Assembly: GCA_902806575.1 (NCBI GenBank)
Contig: CADCXD010000009.1
Span: forward strand, 1,240,001-1,304,000
DNA from: Jackrogersella multiformis
Lineage: Eukaryota; Ascomycota; Sordariomycetes; Xylariales; Hypoxylaceae
DNA: 64,000 nt
Direction of reading: 5' to 3'
In this document: positions 34,796 to 44,680 of the stretch, piece by piece
Position numbering within the stretch: the stretch's first letter is position 1
Layout: each line of letters begins with the position of its first letter
Made by a program: the position numbers and the translations under genes
The notes under the pieces: generated by a model
Seen by the model: only the letters and a program-made list of their open reading frames with translations
What the model was told of the DNA's origin: nothing
Database searches by the model: none

Positions 34796-36473
34796 GTTGG
34801 GCAATTATTGCTGGCTGAGCTTCTTTACAGAACTACCTAGGTAGGTAGTCTTGCCGTCCAATTGCTTAACCTCCAAGTGAGGCACTTGGCGGGGTCTAGT
34901 GTAGTGTAGGTGATCAATTATATGTGGGGTTTTGTAGCTTGCTTCAAGTATTAGGTATTAGGTATTAGGTATAGGTATATGGCATGACGAAGGAGACTAT
35001 GCTCTGAGTCCTGTATTCTAAGTGGACGGGGTCGAGTAATGGAAATGTGCTAATCGCTGGCCGTGCTGATGATAGTTGGGAGATAAAGCACAAATAAGCT
35101 GATCAAGCTGCGCCGCTCTTCAAAGTTATTTGAAAATCGAAGTAGTAGGGGAGGGAGGGGGGCGAAAAAATGATGTACCTAGGCAGGTAGGGAGGTAGGG
35201 AGGTAGGTAGGCAAGAAACGAGGCCGGAGATAAACTCTCTGAAGTTGTAGAGTACAAGTTTTGACACGCCGAAAAGAACCTTGGAAGGGGAAAAAAAAAA
35301 AGGGGGGGGAGAGAAAGGTGCAAATGGGTGGCTGCCGCTTTTACCGAGCTACCAGGATCCTAACCTCCTAACTTCCTAACTTCCAATTGATAAAAGTTTA
35401 GAAAGAATGAGATGAGAAGCCGTAAGCGTGGAAATCATAGAAGGAACGTCGAAGCAGAAGAAAATACATATGTATGTACCTAGGTATGTATAAAAATCCC
35501 CATTTGAACATAAGATGTACCCCTTCGTTATAACTTGTATAATTTACTGCATACAGGTAGGTATCCGGATAGGCATGGCTCTTATGATCAGATACTTTAC
35601 ATTATCCATTATCACAAAGTTCTGTCGTGTGTGGAAGGTGGGCTCTGGTTAGAGAACACAGAACATAAAACCTTATTAGTGGAGGAAGGAGCACGATTGC
35701 CTGCAGGATGACAGACCAAAGAGGAGTAGGTAGGGTCGGTTCAATTCTGTCCTTCGTGAGTTCATGTTCCCGCCTTTTCTTCCCTTCCAAACAAATTAGA
35801 GTAAAGGGAAGGAACGCGTATGCTAGCGTCGAATGGGTAGCTAGCAGCTATAGCTCACACATACAATAATAAGTAACTTACCGATCCAAAATAATAGGTC
35901 GGTCTATGGATAACGATAAGGAAAAGGGACGTCACGGCGCATATGGATGGCCTCGAAGTGTTCCACTAAGAGTCGATTATCAGTTAACCTTTAGGTACTT
36001 ATGTAGCTAGTAGCGAGCTTCTAATGATGAAACAACAGTTATATTTAGAAATCAGAAGTCAACATGCAACGACCTCAATGACTGCTAAGGTATTCGTTTA
36101 GGCTACTTTACGAAGTACATGCATGCATTTAAATATTTCTACCGGTTTTTCCGAATATAAATAGGTACCTAGGTAGGTACATAAGGAAAATAGCACTTAC
36201 TGCTTTGGGTAATTATAAAGCACGTGTGAGCGCGTAGTGGTAAGTTCCGTGGGGAGTAACTTCTTAAATGACAATGACAAAAAAACACGCTCTGGTAAGT
36301 GCAAACGCGTTTCCTGTTATCCCCACCATGTTTCCGACTCAAGTGGCACATTAACAATTTCTACCTAATCCTATTTTCCTCCTTCTCCTTCTACCTCCCC
36401 TTCGCCGGCGTCATCGGGTTGCATTCATATTGAATAGTACAGCCCAATTTTCTTGGGAGGTATCTATTCATCA
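34796..36473. other. divergent promoter region, no gene seen
   Basis: This separates the BAR-SH3 gene (-) and the DUF2439 gene (+). It has CCTAGG motifs (34843, 35178, 35478, 36167), a TATTAGG triplet repeat near 34950-34972, and poly-A/G tracts at 35288-35310. Short minus-strand frames have no family signal. Confidence 0.6.
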
Positions 36474-39089
36474 ATGACTATGGCAATGACTGCAGCTGTG
36501 CCTGTCATCCATAGCTCTGAATCCTCAAATCATCAGCAGGCGCCTTCTACCGCCCCGGTCCTCGACTTCACCTGTCTTTTCACGCGCGACCTCCGAAGAA
36601 AGCAAAAACGATGGCAAGATGGAAGATTGAAATATCATACGTTCAACAAGCGTATCATGGTATACGATGACCGCGGCAATTTCATAGGAGATGCGCACTG
36701 GCGCGAGGATTATGACTTTAACGAGGGCGAAGAGGTCGATCTTGAGAGGGGAGGTGTTATTGTCCAGGTTTCCGAATGCACGGGGAGCCGAGCCCAAGAT
36801 CTATCGGAACTAATAGATAAGAGAGCTCAAGAAAAGGCCGACCGGCAGGCCGCTGCCCTTGCGCGCCGACGTCCTACTCCTGAAGCCCCCACTACACCAC
36901 ATACCGTCGTCCCTCACTTCCAACTGCGGCATAAACCTCTTCATAATATGATCGGTACACCTACTGGACACCACGGGCGTGCTCTTATGCCTACTAAATC
37001 ACCCTACGAAGAAAGGCAGAAAATAGTTGTGTTGCCACAAGATGATAGTACCCGTCCTGCGAAACGAAGGAAGCGAGAAATGTCACCTCCAAGCAAGGGC
37101 GGATACGCACAAAGCCTGTTCGGCGCCGCGCTTACACTTTCAGGCACGCCGGCCAGCACCCCTCCTATACGGAACAGGCCCTCGAAAGCATCACCTATCC
37201 TTGTAGATAGTCAATCTCCAGCATCATCTGATCCTAGCCAGCCTGAGGTGAATTCGGATTCCACATCTATATTAAGACAACCGATGCCGTCGGTAACAAA
37301 TCTTCGAAAGAAGGCGCAGGTTAATGCGCCCAGGACCACGCTCTTAACTAAAATATCACGAACACCTCTAACAGCTATAGTGCGGGATGTAACCGATGTC
37401 CAAGCCTCATTTCCTATAGGGAGCGTTATTCCCAGTGAGACACGCCAATTAATTGGCAGTAGCCGTGTCGAAGAGAGCGACTCACTACAACTAATATCGG
37501 TCAATTTGAGCAGGAACTCAGAATTGGACAAATCAAATCCTCCTCGACTCAAAGGTAATCGCAACATAGTCGATGATGGGTCCTTATCAGCAGCTTCAAG
37601 GAGTAAAGAAGTTAGGAATCTATTATCAGTATCTAGATCCAAGACGTCGGTTCAGAGTCAAGGTCTTACTGCAGAACCGAAGCTTAGAAATAAGCCAAAC
37701 ACGTTAGGCCGCAATAAAGAGGAACAACCGATAAGTGAACCTAGGACGGAATTGCGCATTCGGCCAAGAAAAAAAAGAGGTTTGTTGATGATTTCTGAGA
37801 ACTTGGGGACTAGCAATTCGTCCTCGACGAGGGTAACCAAGAACCCGGTCGACTCGATTGACAATTTTGACGACAGGCCATTCAGCATGGCTCCGGCCGA
37901 CATGCATAGTTCAAAGGCCATTGCTAATCAGGATCAAACTCCGTTGGATCTTCTGGATATTGGCCAATTCCCATCGAAATCGGCTTCGAATGATGTGGAA
38001 CCAACCCTGGCACGTAGTGTGTCACTAACGAAATTTAGAGAACAAAACAGACGACATGCGGAGACAAGGAGAGATCGGCAGAAAGTTCTTAGTGAGGAAG
38101 AGGGCGAAGATGTTCCAGGCATCCCAAGGAGTATTGTTGAAGACGAGCCTCCCGAAGAGACGGAGTCTCATACTCGTAACAATAGACCGAGTGGTAAACC
38201 CACAGTGGCACCTGAGCCCGACCACGAGGACTCCGGACGCAGAAAACAGCCACTTAAAAAGAAACAAACTCTAGATGAGGATAGTATAAATCCTTCAACG
38301 ATGGAGAGACGGAATGAAAAACAAGGCGTGTCTGCCGAGGAAGACTTTTTCTTGCCTACCAGTGTTCCTGCTCCTCGCCTTGCTCGCCTGGCCCGCAAGA
38401 GCATACGGAGTAAGGAGGTTATTGGGCTTATTTTTGACGAAGAAACGGATTACTGTGGCAGACCTCCACGAATTGGGGGTGGGGATGAATGTGGCAAAGG
38501 GAGTCTCGCTAGCGACTTGCCCGCGAACCACCTGGGGGTACCGTCTACCACGTCTAAGCTAAATCGCTCGGATATGGCAACAAGTGGTGACCAAGTCAAT
38601 GCACAAGATCAATTTCAAGATCACACTCATATCGAAGAAGTAAAGACAGCTAAGGATCGTATCATTCCTAGGTCTGTCGACTGCAACATAGCTACAGCTT
38701 TTGCCGAAACAATTCCAGTCTTTCCACAGAAGCAACCCGCGTCCGGGTCAATCCGAGTAAACGCAGATTCAGACTTGGAGGCTCCAGTGCCTAAAGTTAC
38801 TACAGCGCCGCAACCGTCTTCGGTAGTGGCCAACCCCGCTACCCGAGGCAAGAAGGCTGCCAAGCCTTCGGATGCTGCCGGTCAGGTTCCACAATGCCCT
38901 CTACCTCTAGAAGCGGCGGTGGCAAAACCCTTGAACTCTGGGAAACATGAAAATGACAGGCGGAGATCTAGGCTAGAAACCCGGACCAAAGAGGTTACCA
39001 TTGCACCGATGCCTGGATTTGCGAGATCGAACGGAGGGCCATGGAGCAGAGAAGCCCATGATCTCTTCGAATTCACTCGGCCGCCATAA
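36474..39089 (+). CDS. DUF2439 protein, Mte1/Dbl2/ZGRF1-type DNA repair factor
   Basis: The N-terminal domain, about residues 28-103, reads FTCLFTRDLRRKQKRWQDGR, LKYHTFNKRIMVYDDRGNFIGDAHW, then DFNEGEEVDLERGGVIVQV. This is DUF2439, found in yeast Mte1, fission yeast Dbl2 and the N-terminus of ZGRF1, which control the Mph1/Fml1/FANCM helicase at recombination intermediates. Membership is by family resemblance; the repair role here is inferred. The rest (871 residues in all) is disordered, charged and Ser-rich, and ends GFARSNGGPWSREAHDLFEF, a short conserved tail. One exon. I chose ATG 36474 because the longer frame begins with a non-ATG codon. Confidence 0.85.
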   Translation: MTMAMTAAVPVIHSSESSNHQQAPSTAPVLDFTCLFTRDLRRKQKRWQDGRLKYHTFNKRIMVYDDRGNFIGDAHWREDYDFNEGEEVDLERGGVIVQVSECTGSRAQDLSELIDKRAQEKADRQAAALARRRPTPEAPTTPHTVVPHFQLRHKPLHNMIGTPTGHHGRALMPTKSPYEERQKIVVLPQDDSTRPAKRRKREMSPPSKGGYAQSLFGAALTLSGTPASTPPIRNRPSKASPILVDSQSPASSDPSQPEVNSDSTSILRQPMPSVTNLRKKAQVNAPRTTLLTKISRTPLTAIVRDVTDVQASFPIGSVIPSETRQLIGSSRVEESDSLQLISVNLSRNSELDKSNPPRLKGNRNIVDDGSLSAASRSKEVRNLLSVSRSKTSVQSQGLTAEPKLRNKPNTLGRNKEEQPISEPRTELRIRPRKKRGLLMISENLGTSNSSSTRVTKNPVDSIDNFDDRPFSMAPADMHSSKAIANQDQTPLDLLDIGQFPSKSASNDVEPTLARSVSLTKFREQNRRHAETRRDRQKVLSEEEGEDVPGIPRSIVEDEPPEETESHTRNNRPSGKPTVAPEPDHEDSGRRKQPLKKKQTLDEDSINPSTMERRNEKQGVSAEEDFFLPTSVPAPRLARLARKSIRSKEVIGLIFDEETDYCGRPPRIGGGDECGKGSLASDLPANHLGVPSTTSKLNRSDMATSGDQVNAQDQFQDHTHIEEVKTAKDRIIPRSVDCNIATAFAETIPVFPQKQPASGSIRVNADSDLEAPVPKVTTAPQPSSVVANPATRGKKAAKPSDAAGQVPQCPLPLEAAVAKPLNSGKHENDRRRSRLETRTKEVTIAPMPGFARSNGGPWSREAHDLFEFTRPP

Positions 39090-40334
39090 GACGTGTACGA
39101 ACTACCTTTCTTCTCTGTTTTCCAAGTCTAGGTTGTTCCGAGACGAGAGCGCGGTCCACGACACTATCTGGGGTTACACTTATTCACGTTGCGTGAGGTA
39201 ATTGCTTATGACAAGCCTAAGAGGCAACTTGGCAGTTTGTACCTCTCAACACCAAGTCGTATTGACAATCAATGATGACAAAACTAGCTAATTTAACCGT
39301 CTCAAGAATACCTACCTAGGTTTGTCAGAAGATCTGCCTTGTGGTTTAAGACAATTAGTAAGGTATTGTCGAGAGCAGAAATCTACCTATTCAACTTGGC
39401 CGTTGACACAACCTACTAGCGGTGATATTACGCGTAATATACCATCTACCAAGCGGCACGTTGACTCAATATTAAAATCAGATGAACGATTTGCTACGTG
39501 TCAAGCGGAATATAGCCGTTTCCCGGTGCTTATGACCTACTATACTTCAGTACTTTACTTCTCTTATATAGTTACATCCATGATGGCTACTACCTAAGTG
39601 GGGCCCCAACCTGCATCTGTCGTGGGATTCATAGGAAGGAAAAAGAAAAAAAAGAGGCTCGCTAATTTCCCCGCTCTACTCGAGTATCACCTCGACAGGA
39701 TATCTTCCAATTTCATGGGTTTTTGCTGCCAGAGAGACATTCCGTTTATCTTCGTTTGCCGAAAGTTCGGCGAAGAAAATATTTGATGTTCAAGTGTGTT
39801 AATATCGAACGCATACCTCTACAGCTTACGCAAAAGCTAGTGATGTTCTCCAGACGTGGCATATAACTTAGATGCTGCGAAGTATTCGTGGTTAAGGCAA
39901 ATGATGCACTACCTCCCAGCTAAGTGATACTTAATGGTCGGTAAGCCGTTCCAGCTCAGCGAGTCCATGTGGCCACGCTCTGGAGCGGAGGTTTGGTAGA
40001 AAGAAAATTCTGCCTCCTCGTCAGCCTCAACTGGGCGCAGTATACTCATGCTATGAAGAGTACATGTACACTGTTAGGTACCTCTTGGGCCGGCCCCTCA
40101 AATAATTCGTCTCGCCCTATCTCGAATTGAGCTTCCCATCTCAATTACCACTATACACAGCCAAGGCTACCAACGATCTTGACTTTATCACATTCAACCT
40201 GTTTACCCATTTACTTAGTAACAGCATTGTCGCCACTTACCTTCATTTTCCACCTTGCCAGTTGGGTCTATCAGTGGGCTTGTATACTACAAGGCTTTCT
40301 GCTATTACATGACTGGCGAGGGAGTTGTCACTTT
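39090..40334. other. intergenic, no gene seen
   Basis: It contains one CCTAGG motif (39311), an A/G-rich tract (39637-39655) and short frames without family signal. The frame upstream of 40335 is in phase with the next gene but hydrophobic and unlike its relatives, so it is treated as 5' leader. Confidence 0.55.
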
Positions 40335-42142
40335 ATGTCGGCCTCGATAATGGCTTCGCCTACTCAAAACCATAGGGCGTCACAGTCTCTACTTAGCCCT
40401 ACTCAACCCTCTAGGAACTATGAATCACGAAATGTCACCAGAATTATTGTCGAGCCAACCCCTGAGAATCAGAGGGCATATAACGAAATCCGGCAGACGC
40501 ATGAACGCCAGCGCCTGCAAACTCATGTCGCGTCACAGCAAAATCACCCACTCCCCGCAACTCAATCCGTCAGTACTGTCCATTCACCAATCGATGATCC
40601 CGAAACATCTTCTACCCACGACGCTACGACACAGGATATAGATCGGTCGAAACGACCACGAGGTAAGAGAAGAGGGCCGCTCGAGGCTGGTACGAGATTG
40701 CATACCGCACTGAAGCGCAAGCTCAAACTTGCTTGTCCGCATCACCGCGCAAAGAAGATAACAGTAAGGCTCTGCGCAGCATTGTATCGTCGTCGCGATC
40801 GCTAAACGTATGTCGCTAGTGTGATTGTCATGATTTCAGCAAGTTAGAGGAAGGCTATCGTAGCTCTCTACACCCTCACTCCTCGAGCCGAGGCAGGTCG
40901 CATGACCAACCCGACATTTTACCACTCACCCATAAGGAACAGAATCGTGAGACGTTCGGCGCTGGTGGTGGGGTGACCACGCCATCAGATCAAGACGGCA
41001 TTTTGAACGAGTCTATTGACTTGCAACCGTCATCTGAAAATGGCCATGGTGCCATCCGTCCCGACGTACGAGAAATAGTGATTGGGTTCAATGCCGACTC
41101 GGTGCACCTCGACAGGGCGATGCTTCAAGCTCAGGGGCTAACGTATTATCCGGGCAATGACATCGGTACACGATCACCAGGGGGGCACACACAAGACGAG
41201 TTTCTCGAAATTGGTAGCCAGATGCCGATGTTCCCAAATCGTTGGCATTGTGAATATAAGGGTCCGTTGGATACGATAGAGACTTCATCCGAGCCCTGTT
41301 CCTGGTCTGGACCACTCCAAGGCTTATCTTGGCACTTCCGGACAGAACATCACTCTTTCCACGACGTTTCCCCACGTTTCTGGATCGTCTGTGCGCATTG
41401 CCATGCTAAAGTCCAAGCTCCCGATGATCCTGGGTCGCCATTGTCGCCATCTCAATGTAACAGAGGTCGCTGCTCGGGTCCTTGCCAGAGATGGTACTAC
41501 GGATCCACGAGGGATGACTCTGTTTTAGGGTCAACAGTAGCTCTGACCCATTCTGAGGAGTCCGAAGCCGGGTTTTCTTGCAATCTACAACCGGAAGGGA
41601 ACCAGTCATGGCTAGGTGGCGGAGGCTCACTTAGAGGATACGCGATGTACTTCAGTGCCAGCGGCTCTTATGAGCACTCTCATCCTCATAATGCAAAATG
41701 GGACACAGATAGCGATTCATCTGATCAGCTCTCTAACAGCGGTCGTTGCCCGCTAGGCTGCTCCCGCCTTCTCTTTCGCAAAGACTGCACTCGGTGGCAC
41801 CCATCGAGCCCGGCAATTAAGATGTCCTATTCCGTCACCCAGCCAAGATATGATTCTCATCAATGTCCCATACGCCTGTTAACCTATGCTAAATTGCCTA
41901 TCGGCTACTTTATCTCCATCCTACTGCCATTATTAACCACGATTATTCGAGAAAGTGGCTACTTCACCGAGCTGGATTTTCTGCCGTTTCACATAGTCGA
42001 TGCGGATTTAATTAGTTGGTGGTCCTCGGTATTGCTCTTGGTTGGATTCGTGACGACGTGGACTCTAAAGGACCGTGCAAGGCCCTTGGTCATTACTAAG
42101 GTTAGCGAAAGAAACCCCCAAACTACCAGCAACAAATATTAA
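40335..42142 (+). CDS. fungal Cys/His basic-motif protein with C-terminal membrane segments
   Basis: Two exons, 40335-40763 and 40820-42142, with a 56-nt intron (donor GTAAGG, branch GCTAAAC, acceptor CTAG, phase 0), give 583 residues. Splicing completes the motif KRPRGKRRGPLEAGTRLHTALKRKLKLACPHHRAKK followed by ITCDCHDFSKLEEGYR (residues ~115-160). It matches a fungal-specific basic Cys/His domain seen in uncharacterised or putative regulatory proteins. A second Cys/His cluster (about 256-345: HCEY, CSWSGPLQGLSWHFRTEHH, CAHCHAK, CNRGRCSGPC) resembles a degenerate C2H2 region. The C-terminus has two hydrophobic segments (~500-520 and ~545-562). DNA binding is inferred from composition only. 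The start could be the second in-frame ATG (MASPTQNH). Confidence 0.75.
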
Positions 42143-44680
42143 CTAGCAAAAGTCCAGACACCAGGCTCGCGGCGGCCACCGTCCAAGAAACAGATACTCC
42201 TCTGTTGAGACTTCAGTATGGCGTCGCTTCGATACTCTGATAACAGCGTAACCAGCCAGGGTTCCTACGAGTCGAGTTCATATATTTAGTTGCTTGATCT
42301 TGTCGAAATATGGGTTGGCCAACTAGTTGTTTCTATCTTTTTGCTTTGAGCATATTTAGCATTGATACCCCTCTCGTCTCTTTTAGGAATTGAGATGAAT
42401 ACATTCATCAGTTGGTTCTATGAATTGTTCCTATTTCTTGGCATTAATGATGGACATATATTCTGTGAATCAGATTCGGAATCAGGAGATACTTACGAAT
42501 GGACGTCCTTTTTTATTACCATGATCTATGAATACCTAAGGGCTACGATAGCATCATTACAGGTTCTACAAAACAAGCACGGACATTGATGTCTTGGAGC
42601 AAGGTACTCTATAATATTTGGTGATGTTTTCTTGCCTAGAACTTATGTAATTGCATACTTCGTATCTCAATTATGTATAGGGCCTAGGTACCTACCTTTT
42701 ATATGTTCTAGGTAGGTATATACATAGATGTTGACCTAGCCTAACAGCCTAGGTAGGTATAAATAGGGGGTTGAGCACATGCTTAGACTACCTAGCCTAC
42801 CTTGGGTAGAGTACCAAGTCTAAGGCCAGCTATTCTTCTTCAACTATGACTCAACCTTCACATGCATTGGTTAAATTGGCAATGTGCAATACCTACTATT
42901 AGCGTCAGAATGATTGCACCATGTGCGAAACCTGCAATAATCACACTGGTTTACACTATAAAGCTACTTAGTTATCCCTCGACTAGGTACTTAATAAGCA
43001 CTAAATACTAGCCAAAACGCGTATAAGCTACTTAAATAAGTACTTTAAGGGATAGCTTCTACACAGTTTAAAAAACAGTGTCATTGTTACAGGTTTCGCA
43101 CATGGTGCAATTAATCTGACGCTACTGCTTACCTACACTAGCAGCCTAGGTAGGTACATACGTAATTACTAGGAATACGTTGATGATGTGCACCAATGTC
43201 ACATACGAGATTATGTAGGTACTCCTTACGAGGTGCCTGGGTGGGTACCTAGGTAGATTTCCGACGGCAGCTAGCCTGAGATCTAGTACCTATGAGATCT
43301 GGTGGGGTTTAAACTTCTACATAATAATACTGATAAGAAGAAAGCCACGAGGGGATGGATATTATTGATATTGATAAGAATAGTACTTAGGTAACCTACC
43401 TAGGTTAATGATTATTAATGCCTTATGTAACTGTAGGTATGTGGGGCGGTTATGTAATCAAGAGGGTGAGAGTTTGTGTTTTGAACTGAAGCTTAAAACC
43501 TTCACAATACAACAACCATTATCCTATTCCTACAGGTACATGGTGTGTATATGTATAGGTAGTTAATAATGAATACCTACATATGTAATATGTAATGACT
43601 AACCTTATAAATAAAAGCACCTAGCCTACCTAGGTACCTACCTAGCTGCCTACCTAGGTACCTATCAATGCCTTTGATTGATCAATTCTCGGATGAGTCA
43701 AAGGGAAATCCTCATTTAGTTCGCCGATGGATGCCTCAGGCTCATTCGCATCCTTCCCCGGCCTGAATGGGACTAATGGTCCGGATTTGTTATCTTTTCT
43801 ATGTAACTTCCCGCGAGCCACTAACAATCCTTAGGATGGTGTACTTGAGTCTTAGTGCCAATCGCAAACCCCGTATCCACTCAAACCTCTTTATGATTGG
43901 TTAAATATTCGAACTACTTCTTCGCCGGGGTGGGTCCATTAACCCTACTCCGCCCTTCTCGATGTCGATGAATTGAGGCTTTGCTCTTACACCATTGCTC
44001 TTACACTACCTTCTTAGGTACTTAGTGTACAGGTATTGTATAACCAAAAGCCCGAAATTTCAGAGTGAAATATCACCCTGTGACTCCCTCCTCCGAGATT
44101 TGACTTCTTTCTTCTCTTTCTTCTCCCTTCTCTCTTCTCTCTTCTATCCGAATCATAGTATACTTAGGAAATACTATACTATACTATACTACCTCCTTAC
44201 GCTACCAAACAACCTTCACATCGAAGAACCCTCACTCGCTAATCCTGACTTGACTCCTGAGCCAGGCATCACTCTCCAAGGTGTCCCGACTCAAACCAAG
44301 TCTTGATATCCCCACTACACACCTATTCAGTCCTTTGTCACCCCTAACAGCTGACAATTCCCCCCCCCCCAGCTAAGTCGGCTTCACTCTATACGACTGA
44401 GTGCAAGTCAACTTGGCTTCTGGAAAAAGAATAATTGTATACATTGAATTGTATGCAATATACAGTACGCAACACACAATTGTAATCACGTATACCGCCT
44501 AGGTTGACCCGGAAATTCAAATCCCGGAGTTGGCTATAGCATACCTCCTTTACGAGGGAACGTGGTGCTGCTCACCGGCGAACTCACACCCATTCGACTT
44601 CGTCAAGTTACCAATTCGCCCAAGGTGTATACCTATATAGCGACTATTATCCTGGTATTACTAGCGACAGCGTTGTCAAG
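42143..44680. other. intergenic with MITE 2 and CCTAGG palindromes
   Basis: It holds the inverted-repeat element at 42902-43122, CCTAGG palindromes (42680-42830, 43140-43260, 43385-43410, 43620-43670), an A/T-rich stretch and a CT-rich tract (44105-44150) likely to belong to the promoter of the next gene. A frame at 42362-42589 has no family signal. Confidence 0.65.
42902..43122. mobile_element. MITE-like element 2, TA-flanked foldback
   Basis: A 221-bp element. Its outer 47 bp are near-perfect inverted repeats (about 5 mismatches) beginning GCGTCAGA and sharing TTGCACCATGTGCGAAACCT. Inner parts pair more weakly almost to the centre, so it can fold back on itself. TA flanks both ends (42900-42901 and 43123-43124). 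It is non-coding and unrelated in sequence to element 1, so at least two TA-targeting families have been active. Confidence 0.85.

Noticed and set aside
42362..42589. 75-codon plus-strand frame
   Set aside because: AT-rich, no family resemblance, no splice context.
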